Shown here in pieces: positions 38,499 to 50,200 of a DNA stretch of 64,000 bases (position 1 is its first letter; every line of letters starts with the position of its first letter). A program made the position numbers and the translations under genes. The notes below the pieces were generated by a model. That model was not told the origin of the DNA and did no database searches. It saw only the letters and a list, made by a program, of their open reading frames with translations. Source of the stretch: Phlebotomus papatasi. Its lineage: Eukaryota > Arthropoda > Insecta > Diptera > Psychodidae. The DNA lies in assembly GCF_024763615.1 (NCBI RefSeq), contig NC_077223.1, positions 70,804,627 through 70,868,626 on the forward strand, given 5' to 3'.

Positions 38499-38902
38499 CG
38501 TTATCACACTTGCACATTAAAATTTTAATGTGAATCACATTAATTGCCGCTTGTGAGCGTCCAAATATGTTATTTGTGACTTTGAGTCACTTAATATTTA
38601 GGGTTTTTCTATTTATTGATAAAGAAGTGGACTTGGCCTGCAAAAACAAGTTTAAATTTACCTAAAGCATGAATATTTTTCACATTAAAAAATTAAAGAG
38701 AAAATTGCATTAACTTTTCTCTTTAATGCTATAAATCAATTTATATCAAATTTTGCGGGCCAAGTCTACCTTTTTATCAACAAATAAATCAAATTTTGAA
38801 TATAAAATGATTCAAACACACAAATTACACATTTGGACTCTCACCAGCGACAATTAATGTGAATCATAATAAAATTTTAATGTGCAAGTGTGATAACACA
38901 GT
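38499..38902. mobile_element. 400-bp palindromic MITE (TTATCACACTTGCACATTAA), copy 2
   Basis: GCGTTATCACACTTGCACAT at the left and TGTGCAAGTGTGATAACAC at the right; full inverted arms as in copy 1 (12702). Confidence 0.85.
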
Positions 38903-39887
38903 AAAAGGAGTAGGTTTCAAAATCACTAAAACCTCAGATATTTTGGCAAAGTAATTTTAGTTATGTTTACTTTGAAAAAAGAGTTCAGTTAAACAAATGG
39001 ATTTCGTTAAAATTATGTCAAAAGGATGTTATTTAGCAGTTTAACAAAACTTTTCCTACATTTGACATTAAAAAAACTCGTTTTGGCAAACTTTTAATAA
39101 GGCCCAGTTGGACGCCGGAAAAGGATGTTTGTCAAAATATCCTTTTGGCAAACTTTCCTTGCTAATTTGGCATTTTTTTTTCATTTCCTAACTCAGGAAA
39201 AAATCGTGAAATCAAAATTCACATCCCTTTCTGTGTCAAACATTTTGCATATTTCTATCTCATTCTTTAGCACACAAAATTGGATTGAACTAAGTTGAAT
39301 TTGCCATGATGTTTAAAAGAAAAAGAAGAAGAGTGGAATATACATATGCAAAACATTAGAAGATATGAATTTTGATTTCATGAAATTTTCTGATCTAAAA
39401 AATATATCGCAGCCATTATGGCTCCGGTATACCTTTTAGATCAGAAAAATTTCAGGAAATCGAAATTCAGACACCATTCTTTCTCACATGCTTTCCATAT
39501 GCCCATCTCATTCTTTCGCACTCCAAATTCGATTGAACTAAATTGAATTAGTTGTGACGTTTAAAGGAAGAAGAGTGCGAAAGAATGATAGACATACGCA
39601 AAACGTATAAGAAAAGGATTCAAATTTCGACTTAATGAAATTTTCCTGATCTAAAAGGTGTGCCGGAGCTATAAAATTTAATAAAATTTAGACAGGAAAA
39701 AAAATAAACTCTGTAAAAAAAGAAAATTTTATCGGTTAATAATGTTTTGTTCATTACGCTTTACCACTTGAAAAAGTTTTAAATTCATTACGATGTTTAA
39801 AAAAGCAAACAAGTATGAAAACCCGGAATAGTTTTCTCCCCCGTCCCTCTTCTTTCTTACCAAAAACTATGTTTTTACAATTTCCCT
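38903..39887. other. Intergenic region with an old inverted repeat pair
   Basis: Two related stretches, near 39180-39380 and 39440-39660, contain AAAATCGTGAAATCAAAATTC / CAGGAAATCGAAATTCAGAC and TTGGATTGAAC / TTCGATTGAAC motifs, in part inverted. A further fragment is at about 42325-42460. No coding content. Confidence 0.4.
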
Positions 39888-40025
39888 TAACCCTTTAAGG
39901 ACGAGAAAGTCGGGTCAAAAAAAAATCACTTTTTCTAACTTTTTAGAGCAAACCATAACTTTAGAGGGCCGTAGGAAAAATTTCATTTTTGGGTCACCGG
40001 TGACCCAATCGTTCTTAAAGAGTTA
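39888..40025. mobile_element. MITE with TTAACCCTTTAAGGACGA ends, copy 3
   Basis: Same ends as 35069-35212; the palindrome here is the perfect 16-mer GGGTCACCGGTGACCC. Confidence 0.8.
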
Positions 40026-40059
40026 AATCGGCTCAAGCTATTTCAATCATGTTTGGATA

Positions 40060-40200
40060 TGTTTTGGAGTCAAAGTTTTGGCATAAACTAAAATCATGTA
40101 TTTTTATTTTCATTTCAAAAACCGCTCCAACGATTTCTTTCATTTTCGAATACGATTTGAAAGTGTCTAGGTCTAGGCGAACATTTCATCCATATATGCC
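40060..40200. repeat. Old interspersed repeat, inverted relative of 4790-5420
   Basis: Reverse complement reads through GAAATCGTTGGAGCGG and GTTCGCCTAGACC, corresponding to words at 4800-4870 and 5300-5400. Element type unknown. Confidence 0.45.
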
Positions 40201-42950
40201 AATAACCTCAATTTATTCTTTTGACCGATTTTTATGTCAAATATTTAAGCCGCCTTCATCTTCACAGCTAATTGGATTAATAATTTTACTTTATTATTGT
40301 AAATGGTCAGAAGCACTGACACACACAAATTTTCAAATTTTGAGATAATTTTCTGGTAGATTATCAACCAGTTTAAACGCCCAGGTTATCAACAGGCAGA
40401 TCATCAACCAGGTAGTAAACGCAGTGTGAATTCGAGCAATCTGCAAGACTAGGAGATTTTGCCATCTCTTTTCATTAAAACATTTACATTTTCAAATGAG
40501 AAACATTTTAAATTTCTTTCTATAGGTACCTATGGAATGTTTTTGAAACGGAAAGTATAAAGGGGGTGTGGCCTATTTTTCCATATGCAGATTATCATCT
40601 TTTCGTCTGTCAAAGTCCCTGAGGAAGGCGTAGTTAACAACTATTTATGTGAAGAGATTAATAAAACAAATACTGCTAGTTTATGGTCACTTCATACTAT
40701 AAGGAGTTTTCATCAATATTTGAAATATTGAAGTACAATGTTTACGCTTATGGTCTCTACACACTAGAGAAATTTATGTTCAATTCCAGTTCCCAACAAG
40801 ATACGTAGGGAATTTGCTTCAATATGGACATAAAATTCTCTAGTGCGTAGAGGTCATTAGAATCTTAGGATGAACTGTGACAATTTCTTCAATAATAACG
40901 AATATGGACATAAATTTTTCTATTGTGTAGATACCATTAGAGATAAATTAGCACATTCAATATAATTTTAAAAACCACTCAATCATGTATTGGAAATGTG
41001 AATAAAAAAAAACGATCAATAAATAACTTTGGAGATTGTTTCTGACCTCTGATTTCACACTCTATTTTTCTCTCTCACTGATCTTTTGGCAACATTTCAA
41101 GGATATCGCTGATGGCAAACACTTTCCTTTCAAACACACTCTCGCACAGTGAAATTTTTAACCATTCAAAATGAATCAAATGATCGTGAGGTGGATTAAG
41201 TATCTCAAACTGGAAATAACATACCTATGTTCGAGAAAATATTTCATTGACTGTTCGACGGGAAAACATGTGATAAGAAACTGTATGATTAATCTCAAAA
41301 TTGTAAATAGTGAGGATAGTGATAATTATTGTCTGGGCCGGCAAGATCACCCCGCTCGAAAACCACTCAACTCCAGACAAAATAGGAAATATTCACAATG
41401 ATTTTCTTAACAGGTGGAAAAATACTAAATAACCTGTAATCAATAGGCTTATATTAGCTTTTTTCTATGAGAGAAACACCCATGTATGGATATGTATTAG
41501 TTGAAATTGGGCAAATTCCACAACTTTACAGCTCCATAAATTTTCATCTCACACACTTTGTCGACCCTCAACTGATAACATGCCTTATCAAATGTCTCAA
41601 GACACATTTCACAGTGAAATAATAAATGATTATTATGAAATACAGTGTCTATGTAATTTTCATTTTCTCCTTCATCATGCCAAGAGTGCAAATCGTTTCA
41701 ATTGATGGGCATTTTGGCAACCAGAGATAATTTCACTTTGAGCTGGGGTTAGTTTTTCCGACCCACGATCTCGACGACCTCTCTCTCAAGTTGAAGTAAA
41801 CAATTGGACAATTTCAGCAAAATTGGAGGCTCGTCCGGAATAAATTGATACAATTTAATTATTATCTGATTAAGTGCTTCTGACGCTTTGACTCTCTTAT
41901 CTAAAACACCCTCGACTTTGCCGCATTTTCACTGACACACTCCCGTCAATCACAACGCCGCAGACAATATAATAAATTAGAATAATGAAGAATTATCGGT
42001 ATAACTAAATTTTAATTTAGTTAAGAAGAGTCGTTAAAATTAATTGTCTCCTCCTTTTATTAGAAAATATCGATTTAGAATCAAAATTAATTTCATCAAA
42101 TTTTCAATGGAAACAAGAAAAGTATTCTTTCTATAAATCATCATTGAATTGATTTTTCCAATTCTAAATTTAACTAACTGTAGCTGCCTTTAGTATAATC
42201 ATATCGATTATCAAGTTGACATTTTTCTTTTATTAAAAAATTGATAATCGTTGAAGCTCAACATCTCAGAGATAAATTCAAACTAATAAATTAATCAGTT
42301 CGACAATTCGACATACCATTTAGATCAGGAAAAAATCGTGAAATCAAAATTCACATCTCTTTCATTCTCAAATGTTTTACATATGTCTATCCCACTCTTT
42401 CGTACTCTTCTTTTTCTTATTTTGAATGTCACAACAAATTCAATTTAGTTCACTTCTCGTTCTGTATAGGAGAAAATAGGACACCTTTGAATTAAGGCAG
42501 CTTTAAAATTGGACTTTTTTCCTACTTTTAAGTGAACCTGAGCCTTATTATAATGTAATTTAGCTTCATAATTGGTTTGGGGAGGTAAATGGCATCTTGT
42601 TTCAATTAAAAATAGGAAAAATGCCTAATTTTAAAGCAGCCCGAATTCAAAGTTGCCCAGGTTTCGCCCTATATGAAACAGTAATAATTTGAACCCAATT
42701 TCCTAACGAATCTAACTTATTTTATCCTTAAAAATTTCTTTAGGGTATTTGTCTATTTTGACCATTTAAACATTAATATAATTTATTTTATGGCTTTTGG
42801 ATTTGAGATTTAACTCAGTTCCTGAATGTCCCAAAATCCCAAAATAACAAGAAATATCATTAGTTTTTCAAACTTAGGATCATTTGCCCTTAGTTCCCAT
42901 TCTGTAAGCTCAAATATCACAAAAATGTTACTTGATAAGTAATAAAAAAA
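40201..42950. other. Intergenic region, mostly unrecognised
   Basis: Includes a small inverted-repeat element at about 40751-40857 (CTACACACTAGAGAA / TTCTCTAGTGCGTAGAG), whose tip resembles the Harbinger-type ends at 11411-12404. No coding feature supported; ORFs at 41171-41401 and 41497-41691 have no recognisable similarity. Confidence 0.45.
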
Positions 42951-43025
42951 ATGAAACCATTGGGAAAACAGGACAGTAAGCATTGGGTAGTTATAAGTAC
43001 TGAGGTCATTTACAGCTTCGCATTA

Positions 43026-43205
43026 AACGGTCTTCATACTAGAGGTTTAGCCCAGTTTATGAAGGTGTCAAAATCCTTAATAGCGAGTGATAAGTCATTT
43101 ATATTTAATAATCCAATCCTAACTTCAATTTTGCCAAAAAAAATCTTGATTGATAAGAAATTAGAGCAGTTAAGCCATATGGCTAAGCCTTAGATCTGAA
43201 GCCCG
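43026..43205. mobile_element. TIR element CTTCAGACCTAAGGCTTA family, copy 3
   Basis: GGTCTTCATACTAGAGGTTT at the left and AAGCCTTAGATCTGAAGCCC at the right. Same family as 45402-45763 and 5980-6357. Confidence 0.65.
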
Positions 43206-43352
43206 TATTAAATTGAGATTAATTTTAGAATATGGCAATGTGAACGATAAATCCAATACGACCCCTCGTATTGCATTGGATTGGATTTAATAACCTATAC
43301 CAAAAAATTTCTTCTTTGCCTTCTATTTTACGTTTTAGACCAGACCTGCGCT

Positions 43353-43385
43353 CGTTAAAAGTCGTGTATTACACGACTTTTAACG
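43353..43385. repeat. Perfect 33-bp palindrome
   Basis: A 16-bp arm CGTTAAAAGTCGTGTA, one central T, and the exact inverted arm TACACGACTTTTAACG. Lies in the OGDH-CenB1A intergenic region. Confidence 0.9.
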
Positions 43386-43927
43386 TACATGATAAATATT
43401 TTTGCGCCAAAAATACATAACAGAAATAAAAACTCATATAGAAAGAAATTGTCTTCTTGATATCTTTGTCGGAAGACGGATAGCTGTTCACTGAACATCC
43501 TTTTACTTGAATCTTGCAGAAATACAAAGAAATTAAATGCAAATATCACTTCAAATGGAAAGTTCTTAAATCGCGCGCAATTCAACTGTGAGAGAGAGAT
43601 AGAGACACAAATAACTCACTTGACAAACGTCTGGCGGCGCTGCGGTTGCAAAAAATCTCTAAAATGCCACAAAATATTTTCTTCTCTATTTTATGTTTAT
43701 TATCAGGTCGTGTACCTTCTTCAAATATGTACTTTTGCATTCCTTATTAACCAAAATAGTGTCATACAAAAAGATTTTTCTCAAACCTGTCCTGAATTTT
43801 GGGACAGCTCAAAAGAATATAAGTCTTCCAGGTCAAAATTTCATCCTAATGTTTTTGTTGTAATATCGACAATTATTCACAATTAACCAAAATAACTGTA
43901 TTCAACTAAATTATTAAAAGAATTTTC

Positions 43928-44337
43928 TTGTGAAAATGACTTAACTTTAAGGAATTGAACAATTTTCACATTAAAAAACCTCTGATTTTCTCTACGTAAA
44001 TTTTCGCGGCATTTCGAAAAACGCCAACAGGCACCACCAAATTCACTTCGGCTTTTCTTTTAGCTCAGGCCTGTTTTAGACTGTCGGACTCACTCGGGTC
44101 CATATTTAGAGCCCTGCGCACGGAAAGGTCTTGCTGCGTGCGCGTAGAGGGGGAGGGCAATTGTGAAAATGACTTAACTTTAAGGAATTGAACAATTTTC
44201 ACATTAAAAAACCTCTGATTTTCTCTACGTAAATTTTCGCGGCATTTCGAAAAACGCCAACAGGCACCACCAAATTCACTTCGGCTTTTCTTTTAGCTCA
44301 GGCCTGTTTTAGACTGTCGGACTCACTCGGGTCCATA
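43928..44337. repeat. Near-exact tandem duplication of about 177 bp
   Basis: The segment 43928-44104 recurs at 44161-44337 (offset 233) with no difference that I could find, starting TTGTGAAAATGACTTAAC and ending CACTCGGGTCCATA. The 56-bp spacer is GC-rich (GTGCGCGTAGAGGGGGAGGG). Either very recent or an assembly effect. Confidence 0.9.
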
Positions 44338-45267
44338 GCCAAAAAAAAAATCTAAACTCGCAAAAGAGAATTCGGAGAATTCTTGTGGTTTGCATGGCTG
44401 GGGCCGTACAGCTTTAAAAGGAAAAAAAAACATTTGATGTTCAATCTAACCTCCTTTTAGGGGTTTTAACGGTAAAGCGACAGAATTAAAATAGTTTAAT
44501 TCCTTTTCTGAGCCTTTTTCAAAAAAAAAGAATCGAAAAGGCTAAAAGAGAGAGAAAAAAAAACCAAGGATAAAACTTAAGCTCTTTTCAAATATTAAAG
44601 AAAATTAAATAATTTGGAGCTATTTGAAGCAACTCCTAAATTTATCTCGGACTCAGATCCCAATAGTCAGAGGGAAAATGTATTCAAACAGAAATCTAGT
44701 ATATTTATCTCTCCACACATTACCCGATCTTGTAAATCGAAGGAACTTATCACTTTTAAAATATTTCGTGTAATAGTCGCGAGTTTGAAAAAATCCCATA
44801 TAAATTTTAGTGGAAGTATGAGAACATGAACTTAGCATTTCTAAGAAATTGCCGTTGATGTAACAGTGGGGATATTCGGAAAGAATCTCCGTCCGGATGC
44901 GGCAACACAAGTGTTGGAGTTTTCAACCCAGGATAAAAAATTCTACTCTTCTACCAGAGCTTTCGGCACGCTCCGTGTCTTCCTCAGTGGTCGAGTGTGT
45001 CGGTGATTTTTGGGTTTCATTAGGTTTGGGGATTTTTGTGTTTGGTGGGAGGCTTTCAGTGTTTTCACAAAGAATTCTGGATGGACATAGCACATAACCT
45101 TCAATCATCCGCCGACCAAAGCCGAACTAATTTTTATCCGAAAATCAATTCTATTTACTTTGAAAAGAATTTTGTAGAATCTTTTGAATTTATGAATCGG
45201 TTCAAATCGGTTGCGAACCGGTGAATGGTAAATGATGCGAAAGTACTTTTGAGGTATAGCATCTAAG

Positions 45268-45402
45268 GGCCTTGACAGACCAGAGGATTAGCTGAGACAT
45301 GGCTTAGCGTAATTATATTAGAAACAATGGTCAAACTACATTTCCATCATTTTCCACTAAACCGTCTCTCGGCTTAAGTCGTAAGTATGTCTAAGGCATA
45401 AG
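45268..45402. mobile_element. MITE GGGCCTTGACAGACC, copy 1
   Basis: About 135 bp: GGGCCTTGACAGACCAGAGG at the left, degenerate inverted end CTTAAGTCGTAAGTATGTC TAAGGC at the right. Second copy at 63540-63660. Confidence 0.6.
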
Positions 45403-45763
45403 GTGGTCTTCAGACTAGAGCAGAGGTGTGCAAGAAACCGTTGAAACCGAATTAACGTCAAAATAAGTTTGTTATAGCGTTTTGACCATTGACGTACATG
45501 TTTCATTTGACGTTAATTCGGTTTCAACGGTTTCTTGCACACCTCTGGACTAGAGGTTTAGCCCATTTCCCAAAGGTCTCAAAATCCTGAATAGCGAGCA
45601 ATTTTATTGCTTTTTGAGAATCTATAGGTCACTTATCTTTAATCTCTTTAATAATCCAATCCTAAGTTAAATTTTTCTAAAAAAAATCATGATTGATAAG
45701 AAATTAGAACAGTTAAGCCATATGGCTAAGTCTTAGGTCTGAAGCCCGTATAAGTCAGGAGTT
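45402..45763. mobile_element. TIR element CTTCAGACCTAAGGCTTA family, copy 4, carrying a hAT-type MITE
   Basis: GGTGGTCTTCAGACTAGAG at the left; AAGTCTTAGGTCTGAAGCCC at the right. Interrupted at 45421-45547 by the hAT-type MITE. Confidence 0.65.
45421..45547. mobile_element. 127-bp hAT-type MITE with 8-bp target duplication
   Basis: Starts CAGAGGTGTGCAAGAAACCG and ends with the exact inverse. The arms are about 43 bp, apparently perfect, with a loop of about 40 bp. GACTAGAG occurs on both sides (45413-45420, 45548-45555). An 8-bp target duplication and CAGxGGTGxGCAA-type ends are hallmarks of the hAT superfamily. It has no coding capacity and depends on an unseen transposase. Confidence 0.88.
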
Positions 45764-45835
45764 AGTTCGAGCATTTCGCAAAAGCCTGAGACGCTTTGTC
45801 GCCCCTTATTTAAGTATAAAAACGCAAATAATCAT

Positions 45836-47046
45836 CTTTTCATGCATGTCTATAGGTTATTCATTTTCCAATAAGAAACCTCACTTTTTGACCAACTTAA
45901 CCGCTTTGAAAAATTTCTCATTCAACTAAAAAAAATCGCGGAATCATTTTAGGGTAGGAACTGTAAATGGCCAAGTTTTGAATATTTCGTGGATTTTTAC
46001 GTTACTTTCTAAGAAATTCTCAAAAGAAAAATCTCAAGAGTACTTTCCTGCACTCATGGTCTTATCAGGAAGTGATTTACAGTTCAAGAAAGAGCCAAGA
46101 AAGTAGTAAATCTGTCTTATCAGAGTGAAGTGGTTTCAGTTCTCCGGCAGCGCAGACACTTTCTTGGAAATGAAATTGCGCGTGAAAAAAGGCCAGGGTC
46201 AAGTTAATTATCCTCCCTTTTGCATCACTAAGATCTCAATTTTTTTTTAGATAAAATCCTCTTTGCTTCCGGGAAGATTGAAAGATGGGAATTTAATTGG
46301 GAGAATCGTGAATGCAAAAATTACGAGATGCAAAGAAGAGAAGGCGGGAAGATGAATTTGCTGATATGAAACACCTGGAAAATTCTTCTACAAATTCCAT
46401 TGCGGGATTCCCAAATACCTGGGGAGAATTCCAAGCCGATTAGAGGCTAGAAAAAGGCGGCAAGAATCAGGGAGAATGAGGGAAGTGAAGAGGATGAGCC
46501 ATACAGAAAATTCTGGGAAAAAAATCGATTGGACCACGTTATGTAACTTTCAACTGCGTAGCACACTTTTCACCAGACATTCACACAAATTTCCAACTAG
46601 AATTGCTTATCTACCCTTTTGAGATGATTCTCATGCACTTTTCCACTCACTTCCACTTGAATTTTCGCAAGAAATTAGCAAGAATTGTGGCTTTTTACCT
46701 GGAGAAACTCCCGTCGACTTTTGCGCTGCTTGTCAGAAACTTCGGGGCACGTTGTGGTGTTGCCAGCATGGACAGAGAATGACAAATGGTGAATTTAGAA
46801 ATTTTAAAATTGCAGAAAATGGTGTGAAACTTTGCGAAATTTTGGGAAAATTTTCTCTAAACTCGCGATTTCTTAGAATTTTTGGCGGCTTTTGCAATTT
46901 TTGGGATTTTCTTGGACATTTTTGAAAGGATAACCAGGAGAAAGAAACAAACTCCAACCATGATGATTTTTTGTTTGAAATTTTCACACTCATCCAAGAC
47001 ACCTTAGTGGGGAATTTAGCCTTTCAACAAAATTTTGTTGTCAAAC
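45836..47046. other. Upstream flank of CenB1A
   Basis: Mixed composition, purine-rich at 46260-46520. A 43-codon ORF at 46312-46443 (MQKLRDAKKRRREDEFADMK...) has no recognised relatives. A minus-strand donor-like site at about 46704 could belong to an OGDH 5' exon, but this is not supported further. Confidence 0.35.
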
Positions 47047-47213
47047 TCAGTCGTCGTCTTTTTCTGAGAAAAGTAGGGAGCGCGTAGTGAAAAAGAAGCA
47101 ATGAATTGACAGTGAGAGAGAAAATATTCAAACAATTAATCATCCACGAGAGATCTCAAGCTAAAGAGTGTTTAGAGTTTTTCCTGCGTGTTTTGCGACG
47201 TGGATTTTCCGCC
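47047..47213 (+). promoter_or_regulatory. Candidate CenB1A initiator and 5' UTR
   Basis: ACTCAGTCGTCGTC at 47045 contains the arthropod Inr TCAGTC about 165 bases before the ATG. The leader to 47213 has an upstream ATG at 47121 (short) and the start is set in GCCATGAAG. Functional assignment is inferred. Confidence 0.35.
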
Positions 47214-47266
47214 ATGAAGTCAAAAATTGATTTCAATGAGGCTCTCAAAGATTCCCCAACTTTCCG
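47214..47266 (+). CDS. CenB1A: CenB1A exon 1
   Basis: Encodes MKSKIDFNEALKDSPTFR (last codon split), matching the ACAP start 'DFxExLKDSPxFR'. Donor CG|GTGAGT. Confidence 0.95.
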
Positions 47267-50200
47267 GTGAGTGAAAAACAAGTGGCCCCCTTTCTGTTTG
47301 GACTTTCAGTCGATGCTGGGTGCTTTGTAGGTCAGTATTGGATGATGAAGAGAATGACATCGAGCATTTGGAGCAGAAGATTGAGCGTGTGCTGAAGATG
47401 TGCACCACTGCTGTGGATTCAGGCAAGGAATATGTTAAGAACAATTCCGCCTTTGCCACTTCCCTGTGGGATCTCCAGAGGCACTTTAAGGACGACAGGA
47501 CGTCACATAGTGCCCTGGAGAAGGTAATCCATTGTCTCCAGGAGATGAATAAATTCCACACAATCCTGCTGGATCAGGCAAGTCGAACTGTCCTGAAGAA
47601 TCTCACATCTTTCATCAAAAGGTACGACTACTTTCTCCCCAATTTCCCTGCCCATTGCCACCCCTCACCGATCCCTCAATCTTCCAGTGAGATCAAAGAA
47701 GTCAAGGACTACAAGAATCTCTTCCTGAAAGTCTCAGAGAATCTCGATGGGGCACTTCAGAAGAATGCCCAAGTGAACAAGAACAAACCAACGGACGTTC
47801 AGGAGACAGAAAATTATCTTTCAGCCACAAAATCTTGCTTCCAGCATACAGCCCTGGACTACGTCAATATTCTCACGATGCTCCAGGCCAAGAAGAAACC
47901 CGAAATACTCTCCACACTCCTCAGCTACGTTCAAGCCTGTAGCACTTACTATCATCAGGTGAGTGTCTATTGATTTTTCCTCCCCCATCATCCCCCAAAC
48001 CAGAGCCCCCTAAAGGTCACTGAGTCCATCGCAAAGGCCAAGCCCATCCACCCCAAAACACCCATTCATCCGGATCAGGGAAGGGCTAACCACCTCCAAT
48101 GCAAAAAGTGAGAGTTGGTGCTCGTAAAATTCCTCAGCGGAAATTCAGCCAATGAATTCTTAATCACGCTATTCCCATAAAAAAGAAACATACCAAATTC
48201 AGATGATCTAACATTCCGACCTTCGCAGGCAAACTGGGGATGTTTTATCAATAAATTTGTCGTTGGAAAAGTGTTCTGGGTTGTTGGAATTCAGTGCAAA
48301 ATCTTCGAGAATTGCTGTGGATGTGAAATTTATTTATCAAATATTCGTACGTTTGAGCGTGAAGGAACGAAAAAATATACAATTACGTTAGCGTGAATAT
48401 AAAAAAAAAATATCGCGCAGTCCATTCAAAAGTGCCATAAGTTTGATGATGTAAGATGAGGACTGTGGGCGTGAAAATAATTTAAACGAGCTTATCTGCA
48501 GTATAATTAATGATGCATTTAATTTAGATTAATATTTGCGGAGTGAGAGAAATTATCCAAGTTTTCGATAAAAAGGAAATATCGGCCAGCTTGCAATTTC
48601 GGCCACTTCTTTTGCTCTTCAAATTTCCATGAATTTTTAGTTCTTACATAAGGGAAGAGCACCAGCGATCGGCAGTGTTCCTCGGATCGTCAGATTAATA
48701 CCGTATCGTTGCTCCAAATAAAATGAATTTTCAAAAATTATTAGTTACTTTTTACCATTTAACTCTCATAATAATGCACTGCAATAACCCAGATTTAATT
48801 TATAAAACCAATTTTCCGAGGTACAGAAGGCAAGTTTGCAATAACATCTATTTTTTTTATTACTTTATTGTAATGATTTGTAAATGAAATGCACAGATAT
48901 AGTTAAATGGATAATTAATAGAGTAATTATTATCAACAAAAATACCAAAAAGTATTTTGAGGCTTATATTTTCAACTAAATATGGAGCATGTCTCTAAAC
49001 ATTCCGATCCGTGGTGCCCTTCCCTTACTATAGAAATTATAATAATGAAAAAAAAACTAAAAAAATGTCGGTTCAATAAACGAGATGATATAAAAAAGAC
49101 TTAGGAAGAATTCCGGAAGGGCAAGCAATGAGCATGAAGGTGGCCGAAATATTACCCAAGGCTATGTCTATATTTTTATTCATTTTAAAATGTACTAAAA
49201 ATGATTTTAGAGAAAACAAAGACGATAAACTCTCTGCAAGGTTCCAAGTAACTGCCGAAATTTGGTACAGTTTCTCTATTGCTTGATCCATTCCAAATTA
49301 TTCTGTCCCATTATAACGAAATTTAAAACAGATTTGTCAATTTTATATGCTTTTCTTGGATTATTCATTACCACGTGCAGAAATTTATCAAAAGAAAAAA
49401 TTTCATATAATTTTCGTTTTTAAGAAAATCGGAAACATGGTATTTTTTCACGAAACCTAACATAAATTTCGAATCTGCGTTTCCAACTCGGTTTTTCCTT
49501 ATTCTGGTCTAGAAATATCAAAAAAAAAAGTCACAATATCTGCAAGGAAGCAGAAAATCGAAAATTCACTATTTTTGACCAAAAATATTTTAGCTCAGGA
49601 GTTAATTGGGATTCTGCAAAAAATATCCTAGATTTGGACATCCTTATAGTTTGTAATCGTCCACAAGAATCGGATTTTTATCAATTCTAAATCAGGGAGG
49701 CGACATTAGCTCTAAAAAATGCGACCAATTTAGTGTAATTTTTTCCCTGTTTTCGTACACATTTCACGAGATATCTCCAAAACTACGTAGGTTGCCAATT
49801 TGGGGTTTTCGGTTGCCTATTCAACATTAAATTGGCTTTTTTTTTTCAGAAGAAATTCTGCTCTTCTGAGCAGAATACTAGCACGTGCAAAAAGAGGTCG
49901 GACGTCTTTGAGATGTATAGATGAAATGTCCGCTAGGACACTCTCTAAAACATACCCAAAAATTAAATCCATTAATGGTCTGGTTCTTGAGATATTCCCA
50001 AAAGAGTGGTTTCTGGAGGACAAGAAGTGGGATGATAAGCAAATGCATGTGTTGTTTTGATTCCTTAGATTGACTTTTGGGTGGTACTCAGAACAATAAA
50101 AGTCGCTAACTTTATCTCTTTGGTCAGAAAATTCATTAGAAAAAATTCTGCTCTTCTTACCAAATTGTTAGCACGTGCAAGAAGAAGCGGTCAGACGTCT

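Larger units (their letters stand above)
45205..45835. repeat. Interspersed repeat interrupted by three nested elements
   Basis: The left part (GGTAAATGATGCGAAAGTAC at 45227) and right part (GAGCATTTCGCAAAAGCC at about 45770) are contiguous in the relatives at 28695-28810 and (inverted) 33425-33520. Here the MITEs at 45268-45402 and 45402-45763 separate them. Confidence 0.55.

Noticed and set aside
46312..46443. 43-codon ORF MQKLRDAKKRRRE...
   Set aside because: Short, no recognised relatives and no supporting context; kept only as a note in the intergenic entry.
46733..47002. Minus-strand 89-codon ORF upstream of CenB1A
   Set aside because: Low-complexity Lys/Phe/Ser composition, no recognised motif, and it overlaps the likely CenB1A promoter region.
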